64,000 bases of DNA from Rhizobium johnstonii 3841 (GTDB lineage: Bacteria; Pseudomonadota; Alphaproteobacteria; Rhizobiales; Rhizobiaceae): assembly GCF_000009265.1 (NCBI RefSeq), contig NC_008380.1:1369501-1433500 (forward strand), given 5' to 3'. A program made the position numbers and the translations under genes. The notes beneath the pieces are model-generated. The model saw nothing but the letters and a program-made list of their open reading frames with translations, was not told where the DNA came from and searched no databases. Below are positions 26,296-34,211 of this stretch, in pieces. Within the stretch, counting starts at the first letter, position 1, and every line of letters begins with the position of its first letter.

Positions 26296-27501
26296 ATGAC
26301 GTCAGCGATCTATGCTCCCGATGCCGACAGGCTCCAGCCCAAGGCTGTCGGCCATGCCGTCAGCATCGGCGCACTGCTCTCGATCATCGAATGGCTCTCC
26401 GGCGACGAATGCCACGCGCTCGACGAAGCGGGGCTCGTCTCCGGCCTCGGCCGCCGGCTTCAGGCGCTCGGCCTGCCGGTTGACCGGTTGACCCTGCATC
26501 TGATGACGCTGCATCCCGAATTCATCGGCCGCACCATCGCCTGGGCGCCGGGCGAGCCGGTCGAGATCCACGACCGGGAGCACGGTGCGCGCGTCGCCAT
26601 CGCCAATACGCCGCTGCGCAAGGTCATGGAGACCCGCGAACCGCTGGTCGTCGATACCAGAGAAAGCGTGCATGGCCGCTGGCAGCATATCGATGTCTTT
26701 GCCGATCGCGGCCTGATGCAGCTCGTCATCGCGCCGCTCTGCAATGTCGACGGCCCGGTCAGCGCCGCCGTCTTCGGCACGAAGCGGCCGGGCGGCTTCA
26801 CCGTCCCCGAGCGTCAGGTGATCGAGCGCATCCTGCCGGCGCTGCGCAACACCAGCGAGCTGCGCATTCTGCGCCAGGTCGAGCTCAGCCTGCTCGATAC
26901 CTATATCGGCCCGCTGACGGCAAGCCGCATTCTGGCCGGCCGCATCCGCCGCGATGAGATCGAATCGATGGAAGCAGCTCTGCTGCTCTGCGATCTGCGC
27001 GGCTTCACCGAATTATCGAACCGGCTGCCCGGCAGCACCGTGCTCGGCATGCTGAACGCCTATTTCGACAGGATCGTGCCGGCCATCACCCGCGAGGGCG
27101 GCGAGGTGCTGAAGTTCATGGGCGACGCCGTGCTCGCCTTCTTCCCGGGTTACGATGCCGCCCATTCCTGCGGCGCGGCCCTGGCATCGACCCGCGCCAT
27201 CCTCGATGAGATCGACCATTTCCAGTATGAGGGCATCGGAGTCAAAGCCGGTATCGCCCTGCATTACGGCGAGGTCAGCTACGGCAATGTCGGCTCCGGC
27301 CGCCGCCTCGATTTCACCCTGATCGGCGGCGACGTCAATCTGGTCAGCCGCATCCAGACCGCCTGCAGCGAACTGGGAGAGGCCCTGCTGATGTCGGCGC
27401 CGTTTCGCGAGGAAGCGGGGGCAGGGGATGTGGTGTCGGTCGGGGCGCACAGGCTGAAGGGTTTTGCCGATCCGGTCGAGCTGTTCACGATCTTGCGGTA
27501 G
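26296..27501 (+). CDS. Class III adenylate/guanylate cyclase with N-terminal sensor-like domain
   Basis: 401 residues, start 26296 after AAGGAGGAG. An N-terminal region (about 1-200, GAF-like alternation such as 'PLVVDTRESVHGRWQHIDVF') precedes a class III cyclase domain. The two metal-binding Asp are in LLLCDLRGFTELS and FMGDAVLAFF, with Lys in 'EVLKFMGD' consistent with purine recognition. 'DVNLVSRIQ' holds the late helix. The enzyme would make cAMP (or cGMP) from ATP (or GTP). It lies 30 bases after the efflux pump stop, so it is very likely in the same operon. Confidence 0.82.
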   Translation: MTSAIYAPDADRLQPKAVGHAVSIGALLSIIEWLSGDECHALDEAGLVSGLGRRLQALGLPVDRLTLHLMTLHPEFIGRTIAWAPGEPVEIHDREHGARVAIANTPLRKVMETREPLVVDTRESVHGRWQHIDVFADRGLMQLVIAPLCNVDGPVSAAVFGTKRPGGFTVPERQVIERILPALRNTSELRILRQVELSLLDTYIGPLTASRILAGRIRRDEIESMEAALLLCDLRGFTELSNRLPGSTVLGMLNAYFDRIVPAITREGGEVLKFMGDAVLAFFPGYDAAHSCGAALASTRAILDEIDHFQYEGIGVKAGIALHYGEVSYGNVGSGRRLDFTLIGGDVNLVSRIQTACSELGEALLMSAPFREEAGAGDVVSVGAHRLKGFADPVELFTILR

Positions 27502-27646
27502 GTGCAAACCCACCCCCTCTGCCCTGCCGGGCTCAGACAGGCCACTTGCATAAAATGCATGGCAGGTCTGCCCTAAACGGCTTCGTCTTCCCCCATCTTT
27601 TCGCCATAGTGGCGCCGAAATTCCGTAAGCGGGGAGGAAGAGGCTT

Positions 27647-28480
27647 ATGACGGTGCTGTTCGACGAACAAGGCGAGATCATCCGCGAACTGGGCGTCGCC
27701 GCCGATATCGACCCTGAGCGGGAGATCGAACGGCGAACCGCTTTCCTCAAGGATTATCTCGTCGCCTCCGGCATGCGCGGCTACGTCCTCGGCATCAGCG
27801 GCGGTGTCGATTCGCTGACGGCGGCGCTGCTGGCTCAGAAGGCGGTGCGCGAGCTGCGTGACAGCGGCCATGCGGCCGAATTCATCGCCGTGCGTCTTCC
27901 CTATGGTGTCCAGGCAGATGAGGCCGATGCGGTGAAGGCGCTGGAAACGATCGGCGCCGACCGCTCGATGGTGGTCAACATCAAGGCGCCGGCGGATGCG
28001 ATGCTTGCCGCCGCACAGGACGGCGGCCTCGCCTTTGCCGATGCCGGCCGGCAGGATTTCATCCTCGGCAATATCAAGGCGCGCCAGCGCATGATCGCCC
28101 AGTTTGCCCTGGCCGGAGCGCTTGGCAGCCTCGTCATCGGCACCGATCATGCGGCCGAAGCGGTCATGGGCTTCTTCACCAAGTTCGGCGATGGCGCAGC
28201 CGATATCCTGCCGCTCGCCGGCCTCAACAAGCGCCGCGTCCGTCTGCTGGCAAAGCGGCTCGGCGCCCCGGACGAGCTGGTGTTCAAGGTGCCGACCGCC
28301 GATCTCGAGGACCAGCGCCCATTGCGCCCCGACGAGGAGGCCTATGGCGTCAGCTATGACGAGATCGACGATTTCCTCGAAGGCAAACCGGTCGGCGAGA
28401 TCGCCCGCCGCCGCATCCTCGCCGCCTATCGTGCGACCGCCCACAAGCGCGCTTTGCCGGTGGCTGTCAGCGCGCTCTGA
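27647..28480 (+). CDS. nadE: NAD(+) synthetase
   Basis: 277 residues. The ATP-pyrophosphatase P-loop is GISGGVDS (49-56), followed by 'AEFIAVRLPYGVQADEADA' and 'GTDHAAEAVMGFFTKFGDGAAD', all fixed parts of the ammonia-dependent NadE core. There is no N-terminal glutaminase domain, so it uses ammonia (or a partner) to amidate nicotinic acid adenine dinucleotide. Length is normal. The start has GAGGAAGAGG ahead of ATG 27647. Confidence 0.92.
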   Translation: MTVLFDEQGEIIRELGVAADIDPEREIERRTAFLKDYLVASGMRGYVLGISGGVDSLTAALLAQKAVRELRDSGHAAEFIAVRLPYGVQADEADAVKALETIGADRSMVVNIKAPADAMLAAAQDGGLAFADAGRQDFILGNIKARQRMIAQFALAGALGSLVIGTDHAAEAVMGFFTKFGDGAADILPLAGLNKRRVRLLAKRLGAPDELVFKVPTADLEDQRPLRPDEEAYGVSYDEIDDFLEGKPVGEIARRRILAAYRATAHKRALPVAVSAL

Positions 28481-28522
28481 AGGTCGTCGAAGCGCGGGAT
28501 GCGCGCGGGCGCGACCCGGGGT

Positions 28523-29206
28523 TTATGGCCTGACCGGCTCGCCCGTCCGTCCTGATGAAGCGAGATAGGCGTGCGGCGCGAAATAGACGCCGTCGGCATC
28601 GAAGGCCTCGAGATCTTCGGCCTGCAGCGCCTCGCGCACCTTCGGCCGTGCCGCCACGAGGGCCATGAAGCCGTGCAGCGCCGGCCATTGCTTGAGATCG
28701 ATATCGGTCCAGGGCGACCAGTTAAGGCAGACGAAGAGATAGGCGTCCGCCACGGTAAAGGCATCGCCGGTGAGATAGGGTCCGGCAAGTCGGCCGTTCA
28801 GCCAGGTGAGCCGCTTCGATATCAGCGCGCGGACCTCCCCATGAACACTGGAATAGGTCGGATTGAAGAGCAGCACCATCGGCTTGTGCAGTTCGGCGGT
28901 GATGAAGTTGAGATAGGATTGCACCTCGTTGCGCCGGATGTTGCCGACCTCAGGCAACAAGGCTGCCCCTTCGGGCACGCTGTCGGCGAGGAACTGCACG
29001 ATGGCCGGCCCCTCGGTCAGCACCTTGCCGTCGTCGAGCATCAGCGCCGGCACATAGCCGTTGCCGTTGATCGCGAGGTAATCCTCGCCGGTGCTCGTCC
29101 TGTGGGTTTGCCGGTCGACCTGGATGAGCTCGATATCGAGGCCCAGCTCCCGGCAGATGATGTGCGGTGAAAGCGAGCAGGCCGCGGCATGCATGTAAAG
29201 TTTCAT
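28523..29206 (-). CDS. Glutathione S-transferase (GstA-like)
   Basis: 227 residues. The N-terminal thioredoxin fold has MKLYMHAAACSLSPHIICRE with the catalytic Cys region typical of beta-class GSTs, and 'EGPAIVQFLADSVPEG' (Glu-Gly-Ser/Pro-type GSH site). The C-terminal domain holds 'DAFTVADAYLFVCLNWSPW'. It conjugates glutathione to electrophiles or acts as a thiol-handling protein. It is divergent from the TetR gene at 29324 and shares an operator with it. Confidence 0.86.
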   Translation of the reverse strand: MKLYMHAAACSLSPHIICRELGLDIELIQVDRQTHRTSTGEDYLAINGNGYVPALMLDDGKVLTEGPAIVQFLADSVPEGAALLPEVGNIRRNEVQSYLNFITAELHKPMVLLFNPTYSSVHGEVRALISKRLTWLNGRLAGPYLTGDAFTVADAYLFVCLNWSPWTDIDLKQWPALHGFMALVAARPKVREALQAEDLEAFDADGVYFAPHAYLASSGRTGEPVRP

Positions 29207-29265
29207 TGCGGATTTCCTCTCCTCGTGGAGGCGGTCGATACCGCCCGTCGATGGCGTTGAACATC

Positions 29266-29319
29266 TGTACTGTTTCGCATAAAATAACTATCGTCAAGAA
29301 TTTAATGCGAAACGGTACA
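29266..29319. promoter_or_regulatory. Inverted-repeat operator between GST and TetR genes
   Basis: Two 15-bp half-sites, TGTACTGTTTCGCAT (29266-29280) and ATGCGAAACGGTACA (29305-29319), are inverted with one mismatch and a 24-base spacer. The second half ends five bases before the tetR start codon. Placement inside the divergent promoter region fits control of both genes by TetR. AT-rich spacer (AAAATAACTA) would be a -10 region. Confidence 0.65.
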
Positions 29320-29323
29320 AAAT

Positions 29324-29944
29324 ATGAAAGACGAGAAGAAGCGCGGCCGCCCGAGGGCCTTCGACGCCAAGGCGGCGCTTGGAAAGGCACGAGATGTCTT
29401 CTGGGACAGGGGGTTTGCCGCCGCCTCGCTCGACAATCTGAGTGCTGCGACCAACCTCAACCGCCCGAGCCTTTACGGCGCCTTCGGCGACAAGGAGGAT
29501 CTCTATCTCGATACGCTGGAGGGCTATCGGCAGGACGGCATGAATACGCTTGCCGAGGCGCTCGACCCGTCACTGCCGCTGCGCGACAATATTGCCCGCG
29601 TCTATGCCGGTGCGCTGGCGATCTATCTGCATGGTGAAACCGCCGCCCGCGGCTGTTTGCTGATCGGCACGGCATCGGTCGAGGCGGTCCAGCATGAGCG
29701 CGTCCGCGAGGTGCTCGGCCGCAGCCTCAACGATTTCGACGATGAGATCGAAAAGCGCATGCGCCTTGGCGTGGAAAGGGGCGAGCTTCCGGAAAGCGCC
29801 GATCCGCAGATGCTTGCCAGGCTCGCCTCCGCCGTCATGCATTCGCTCGCCGTCCGCGCCCGCGCCGGCGACAGCCGCGAGACGCTGGAAGCGATTGCCC
29901 GGTCGGGCGTCGAGCTGATCTGCGGAAGCGCCAATAATCCTTAG
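29324..29944 (+). CDS. TetR/AcrR family transcriptional repressor
   Basis: 206 residues. The N-terminal HTH is RGRPRAFDAKAALGKARDVF and 'LDNLSAATNLNRPSLYGAFG' with the recognition helix NRPSLYG. The C-terminal half is a helical ligand-binding domain (ETAARGCLLIGTASVEA). No ribosome binding site precedes the ATG; the operator half-site takes its place, so translation may be poor or leaderless. It probably represses itself and the divergent GST. Its stop overlaps the convergent MFS gene by 4 bases. Confidence 0.87.
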   Translation: MKDEKKRGRPRAFDAKAALGKARDVFWDRGFAAASLDNLSAATNLNRPSLYGAFGDKEDLYLDTLEGYRQDGMNTLAEALDPSLPLRDNIARVYAGALAIYLHGETAARGCLLIGTASVEAVQHERVREVLGRSLNDFDDEIEKRMRLGVERGELPESADPQMLARLASAVMHSLAVRARAGDSRETLEAIARSGVELICGSANNP

Positions 29945-31179
29945 GTCGAGTCCCGAGTCTCCGCGCCCCTCGGCCGCACGATCCAGGCATAGGCCGCGCC
30001 GCCGAGAAGCAGCACGGAGGTGCCGAGGAACACCGCCCGCATGCCGATATGCCCGCCGACAAAACCGCCAAGAATGGGGCCGGCCACCTGGCCGACATAT
30101 TGCGAGGAAATCGAAAGTCCGAGAATGCTGCCGGCCGCACTATCCGGCACGCTGTGGCGGATGACGGCGGCGATGCAGGGCAGAAGCCCGCCGAGTGCTG
30201 CGCCCATCAGGAAGCGCAGGATGATCAGCTGCCAGGAACTGGTGACGAAGGCCTGCGGGATCAGCAATAGCCCGGCGACGGCAAGCGCGCCTGAAATCAC
30301 CGGCCAGTGGCCGATCCTGTCTGCGAGTTTGCCGAGCCATGAGGCCGACAGAATGCTGCCGAGGGCGGCCGCCGACATGACGACGCCCGATATCATCGTC
30401 ACCTGGGATTCGACGGGCACGAGCTGCGCGACATAGACGGTGATGATCGGCTCGATCGACATATTCGCAAACATCAAGAGCATGCCGGTCGCCAGCATGG
30501 CGATGACGGGCCGCTTGTCGGCAATGGATTTCCAGCCGCCGCTGGCCTTGGCCGCCTGCTTGCGGGCCGGTGATTTCTCTTCCTTGATCAGGAAGGCTGT
30601 GGCGAGGAAGGCGAGAAAGATCATGCCGCCGGCGGCGAGGAACGTGCCGCGGATGCCGATGATGGGTGGCAGCGCCCCGCCGATCAGCGGCCCGACGAGA
30701 TTGCCGGCCATGATGCCGGAAGAGAGCACGCCAAGCGCCCGGGCCGAGCGGTCCTTCGGCGTCTGCGTCGCCACCAGCACCATCGAGCCGGAGGCGTAAC
30801 CGCCGGCAAGCCCGACGAAGAGGCGCAGCGCCACCAGCTGCCAGACATTGCCGGCCATGCCCATCAGCGAGATTGCCAGCGTCATGCCGAGGCTGGCGCG
30901 CACCAGCATCAGCTTGCGGCCGTAAATATCGCCGAGCCGGCCCCACAGCGGCGCGACGAGAGCCGCGGCAAAGAAGGTGGCGCCATAGGCGATGCCCGAC
31001 CATTGCACGATATCAGCATGGTCGCTGACACCGAGTTCCTCGACATAAAGCGGCAGGAAGGGAAGCAGCAGCGTCATCGCCACGATCGTGGTGAAGGAGC
31101 CGATCAGCGAGATGGTGAGATTGCGCTTCCAGTAGATCGAGCCCGGCCTGGCGCTGGCGTCCCACTGCGTATCGGTCAT
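29941..31179 (-). CDS. MFS transporter (DHA1 type)
   Basis: 412 residues from the ATG at 31179; an upstream frame continues to 31479 but carries repeat sequence and no domain. About 12 helices. Motif A is PLWGRLGDIYGRKLMLV and a motif-A-like 'LGKLADRIGHWPVIS' occurs in the second half. The N-terminal MTDTQWDASARPGS is a short cytoplasmic lead. Drug or metabolite efflux is likely; the substrate is not predictable. Tail to tail with TetR, with a 4-base overlap. Confidence 0.88.
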   Translation of the reverse strand: MTDTQWDASARPGSIYWKRNLTISLIGSFTTIVAMTLLLPFLPLYVEELGVSDHADIVQWSGIAYGATFFAAALVAPLWGRLGDIYGRKLMLVRASLGMTLAISLMGMAGNVWQLVALRLFVGLAGGYASGSMVLVATQTPKDRSARALGVLSSGIMAGNLVGPLIGGALPPIIGIRGTFLAAGGMIFLAFLATAFLIKEEKSPARKQAAKASGGWKSIADKRPVIAMLATGMLLMFANMSIEPIITVYVAQLVPVESQVTMISGVVMSAAALGSILSASWLGKLADRIGHWPVISGALAVAGLLLIPQAFVTSSWQLIILRFLMGAALGGLLPCIAAVIRHSVPDSAAGSILGLSISSQYVGQVAGPILGGFVGGHIGMRAVFLGTSVLLLGGAAYAWIVRPRGAETRDST

Positions 31180-31202
31180 TCTCTCGGCCCCGGCATTGAT
31201 TC

Positions 31203-31299
31203 TACAGCGCCGCGCGTCTTTTAAGGCGCGCAAAGGACGCTGTAACACTTTGAAATCTGCATATTTCCTAAAATCGGTTCCGATTTGAGGAAATATGCG
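31203..31299. repeat. Double-hairpin dispersed repeat, copy 1 (family B)
   Basis: Begins TACAGCGCCGCGCG and forms the outer pair TACAGCG / CGCTGTA around an inner GCGCGTC / GGCGCGC arm. It is followed by AACACTTTGAA and a second AT-rich hairpin, CATATTTCCTAAAATCGG pairing with the sequence ending at 31297. Almost the same unit recurs at 32767-32862, and a remnant CTACAGCGCTGTAG at 31958-31971. Confidence 0.7.
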
Positions 31300-31571
31300 G
31301 CAAGCGCGGGTTCCGCCGCGCCTGATGAAGTGCTGTGCCTTTTGCCGCGGCGAGAAGATCGGCGCAGTAAAACTGTCCTGAAGATCGAGCTTTTCGAGGT
31401 CGAGCGCATAGGCCGTGGCGGTGCATGCGCTCGCCGTTCCAGGGCGGGCACAAGCTGATATAACCGCGCTATGGCCCATCCTTCAAGACGGCGCTTTCGC
31501 ATCGGTGACCTGTCTTTGGAAATGAGAGCCGCAATCTGGACCCTCTCCGGCAAAAGTGCTAGAACAAGACT

Positions 31572-31588
31572 GATTGCATGATGCAATC
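31572..31588. promoter_or_regulatory. 17-bp perfect palindrome upstream of SnoaL-like gene
   Basis: GATTGCAT-G-ATGCAATC, arms of 8 bp around one base, 22 bases before the ATG at 31610. A dimeric regulator binding here would overlap the promoter or ribosome binding site region. No regulator gene adjoins; the factor is unknown. Confidence 0.5.
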
Positions 31589-31609
31589 GGTTAATCCAAG
31601 GACATTGCC

Positions 31610-31954
31610 ATGAGCGACATGCGCACATCCCGAGAGCAGACCGTCCGTCATCTTTACGCCGCCTATCTCGACGATCGCAAGGATATCGTCGGCGCCATGT
31701 TGACGGAGGATTTCACCTTCTCCAGTCCGCGTGACGACCACATCGACCGGGCGACCTATTTCGAGCGTTGCTGGCCGAAGGAGCCGGTCTTCCGGGGCTT
31801 TGACATCGAATTCCTGGCGATCGACGGCGATGAGGCGGTCGTCCGCTACCGTGCCGAAAAATGGGATGGCGGCAGCTTCCGCAACATCGAGTGCTTTCGC
31901 TTCCGCGGCGACAAGATCGCCTCCGTGGATGTTTATTTCGGCCGGAATCTGTAA
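31610..31954 (+). CDS. SnoaL/NTF2-like protein
   Basis: 114 residues. The cone-shaped NTF2 fold is suggested by 'VRHLYAAYLDDRKDIVGAML' (helices 1-2), DFTFSSPRDDHIDRATYFE (Asp pairs near the pocket), and three long beta strands ending 'IECFRFRGDKIASVDVYFG'. Members include polyketide cyclases, ketosteroid isomerases and non-enzymatic ligand binders. Function is therefore open. ATG 31610 has AAGGA at 7-base spacing. Confidence 0.75.
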   Translation: MSDMRTSREQTVRHLYAAYLDDRKDIVGAMLTEDFTFSSPRDDHIDRATYFERCWPKEPVFRGFDIEFLAIDGDEAVVRYRAEKWDGGSFRNIECFRFRGDKIASVDVYFGRNL

Positions 31955-32007
31955 CCCTACAGCGCTGTAGCACTTTCAATCCTCGCATAGTGCTAGCGAG
32001 GCGGTCT

Positions 32008-32739
32008 TTACAGGAGCCGTATCGCCGAAGTGCCGATGATGATCATCGACACCGCCACCATCAGCGGCCGCACCGGCAGCCGTTTGACGAGGATCGCGCC
32101 GAAGGGGGCGGCAATGACACCGCCGATGATCAGGCCGATCGCCGAATCGAGTTCCGACCAGCCGAGCGTCAGGATGAAGGTCAGGGAAATCGTCAGCGTC
32201 ACCGCGAATTCGGTGAAATTGGTTGAGCCGATCACCCGCTTCAGGTCATGGCCGCGGCTGACGAGCGAACTGGTGACGATCGGCCCCCATCCGCCGCCGC
32301 CGATCGCATCCAGCATGCCGCCGCAAAGTCCGACTGGCGGCACCATCCAGTCGCGAACATCCCGTTTCGGCGGCGGCCGAAAGGCCTTGTAGAGGATCAC
32401 CAGTCCGATCGCGATCAGATAGGCCGACACGAACGGCTCGATCGTCTTGCCGTCGATATTGGCAAGCAGATAGGCGCCGATCGCGCCGCCGATCATGCCG
32501 GCCGGTGCGAGCCGCGCCACCAGACGCCAGTCGACGTTGCGATGATAGGCATGCGAGATGCCCGAGGCGGCGGTGGTGAACATTTCCGCCACATGCGTCA
32601 TGGCGCTGGCATTGGCCGCCGGCACCCCGAAGGCGAGAAGGCTCGTCGTCGACAGCACACCGAAGGCCATGCCGAGCGCGCCGTCGACGATCTGCGCGCA
32701 GAAACCCACGACGATGAAAAAGAAGATATCCGATGTCAT
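32008..32739 (-). CDS. TauE/SafE family sulfite/organosulfonate exporter
   Basis: 243 residues with about eight hydrophobic segments. The family repeats 'GFCAQIVDGALGMAFGVLST' (N-terminal half) and 'GLCGGMLDAIGGGGWGPIVT' (second half) show the duplicated glycine-rich motif of TauE proteins. 'NFTEFAVTLTISLTFI' follows. The protein exports sulfite or C2-sulfonates, or sometimes other anions, through the inner membrane. The gene is flanked by the family B repeat on its promoter side. Confidence 0.87.
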   Translation of the reverse strand: MTSDIFFFIVVGFCAQIVDGALGMAFGVLSTTSLLAFGVPAANASAMTHVAEMFTTAASGISHAYHRNVDWRLVARLAPAGMIGGAIGAYLLANIDGKTIEPFVSAYLIAIGLVILYKAFRPPPKRDVRDWMVPPVGLCGGMLDAIGGGGWGPIVTSSLVSRGHDLKRVIGSTNFTEFAVTLTISLTFILTLGWSELDSAIGLIIGGVIAAPFGAILVKRLPVRPLMVAVSMIIIGTSAIRLL

Positions 32740-32766
32740 GCAGTCCCCTCAGACGAACGGTAGCAT

Positions 32767-32862
32767 TACAGCGCCGCGCGTCTTTAGACGCGCAAAGGAC
32801 GCTGTAACACTTTGAATTGCCGCATAACTCCTTAAATCGATTCCGGTTTAAGGAATTATGCG
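32767..32862. repeat. Double-hairpin dispersed repeat, copy 2 (family B)
   Basis: Unit TACAGCGCCGCGCGTCTTTA then GACGCGC, AAAGGACGCTGTAACAC, and an AT-rich inverted repeat CATAACTCCTTAAATC ... GGTTTAAGGAATTATG. Nearly the same as 31203-31299, with substitutions that keep the stems paired, which suggests the folded form matters. Confidence 0.7.
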
Positions 32863-32897
32863 GCAGAACCCGCGACGCGGGGAATAAATTTCCGGTC

Positions 32898-33551
32898 TCA
32901 GCCGGCAAGTCTGAGCTGCTTCAGCCGGATGATCTTGAAGAAGCCGTTCGGAAAGACCGGCAGGATATCGGCGTCGGCAAAATCGCCGCGGCGCTCCGCC
33001 CAGGCGACGATCCGGTGAATGCGGAAGGCGGAGGACCAGCCGATGTGACGCACCAGCGGCGCCACCGCCGTCTCGATCGCGCCCTGCAGACCGGCGCCGT
33101 CGCCAAGCTTGCTGGCGAGGATGATCTCGCCGCCCGGCCTCAGCACCCTGGCGCATTCGTCCAGCGCCCGTTCGGGTTCGGGGATGAGCGTGATGACGAA
33201 GGGCAGGCAGACCGCATCGAAAGACCGGTCGGCAAAGGTGAGCGCATGCGCATCCATCACCTCCAGCGCCTGCACATGCTCAAGCTTTTCGCGTTTCGCC
33301 TTTTCGCGCGCCCGCGCGATCATGTGTTCGGAAATGTCGATGCCGGTCACCCGGCAGTGGTGCGGGTAATGCCCGAGAGTCAGGCCGGTGCCGACGCCGA
33401 TCTCCAGGATGTCGGTGCCGGCCGCAGCGGCGAGGGCTGCAAGCTTGCGGTGGCCATCGCGCAGGATGCCGCGATAGACCCGGTCATAGACCGGTGCCCA
33501 GCGCTGATAGATTTTTTGCTGATCTTCCGCCCTGCTGCGAAGCTCTGACAT
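32898..33551 (-). CDS. Class I SAM methyltransferase, PE N-methyltransferase-like (Rhodobacter type)
   Basis: 217 residues from the ATG at 33551 (GGGAGGTG ribosome binding site); the frame runs further upstream but MSELRSRAEDQQ is the likely start. The UbiE-like fold has 'YQRWAPVYDRVYRGIL', SAM motif ILEIGVGTGLTLGHYP and 'VCLPFVITLIPEPERALDEC'. The N-terminal RWAPVYD is shared by UbiE-type enzymes and the Rhodobacter-type phosphatidylethanolamine methyltransferases that make phosphatidylcholine. A role in phospholipid methylation is plausible, though a quinone or other small substrate cannot be excluded. Confidence 0.75.
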   Translation of the reverse strand: MSELRSRAEDQQKIYQRWAPVYDRVYRGILRDGHRKLAALAAAAGTDILEIGVGTGLTLGHYPHHCRVTGIDISEHMIARAREKAKREKLEHVQALEVMDAHALTFADRSFDAVCLPFVITLIPEPERALDECARVLRPGGEIILASKLGDGAGLQGAIETAVAPLVRHIGWSSAFRIHRIVAWAERRGDFADADILPVFPNGFFKIIRLKQLRLAG

Positions 33552-33659
33552 GCCGCACCTCCCTAAAGCCCAGGCTTTCAACTCCTGAGGGTAGGCTTCG
33601 GTTCCGCGGAAATGTGACGCAAGGCACAAACCAGCACGGTGAGCAGCCTGAAAGTGGGC

Positions 33660-33974
33660 CTATTTTGCCGGCGTGAGACCGAGCGTGTTGGCGTCCAGCT
33701 CGCTGCCGATCTCGACGGTTTTCTTTTGTTTGTCGTAGACGCAGATCTGGGCGATCAGCCCCTTGGCGCCCTTCGGCTTGCCGGTCACCAGGGCAAGCCC
33801 GTAATGCGAGCTGCCGAAGGGATCGACGGTGGCGCTGGGCTTCTCGATCGTGACCGCTGCCTTCTTGCATTTGGCTTCGACGTCGGCGGCGAGCTGTTTC
33901 CAGGCGTCATCGGAAGAGGCATGCGCCACACCTGCCAGGCAAAGCAGTGCGGCGGCAGTGAGAGGCTGGATTAT
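33660..33974 (-). CDS. Small secreted protein with unclear start codon
   Basis: About 104 residues if read from 33974. The frame encodes a good signal peptide, IIQPLTAAALLCLAGVAHA, then SSDDAWKQLAADVEAKCKKA and a mature domain with a Cys pair (about 69 residues apart). But the first canonical start, a GTG at 33929, lies inside the signal peptide at its cleavage region. Upstream codons include ATA (33974) and ATC (33971), after AGGA. So the gene either uses a rare start or has lost its ATG. No family recognised; the product would be periplasmic. Confidence 0.55.
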   Translation of the reverse strand: MIQPLTAAALLCLAGVAHASSDDAWKQLAADVEAKCKKAAVTIEKPSATVDPFGSSHYGLALVTGKPKGAKGLIAQICVYDKQKKTVEIGSELDANTLGLTPAK

Positions 33975-34211
33975 ATTCCTGTTGATATCGGGTCTCCGTT
34001 GATCTCCATAACAGGCAAAGTGGTTTTCGGGGCGAGTATTCCCATTGATTTGCCCAGGCGATTTCTACGCACGACTCCAACCCTGCAACTGAGGCAAATT
34101 TTCCTCCGGCCGGTCGTTTTTTGATAATTCGCCGGTTGCCTCTCCCCCTTTCCCCTCCTATGTTCCGCCTCACCTGCCGAGACGCAATCTATTGCCAAGA
34201 GGAGATCTGAC

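Noticed and set aside
31179..31479. N-terminal extension of the MFS gene to 31479
   Set aside because: The extra 100 residues come from the family B repeat and the divergent spacer, and MTDTQWDA at 31179 is a normal MFS start.
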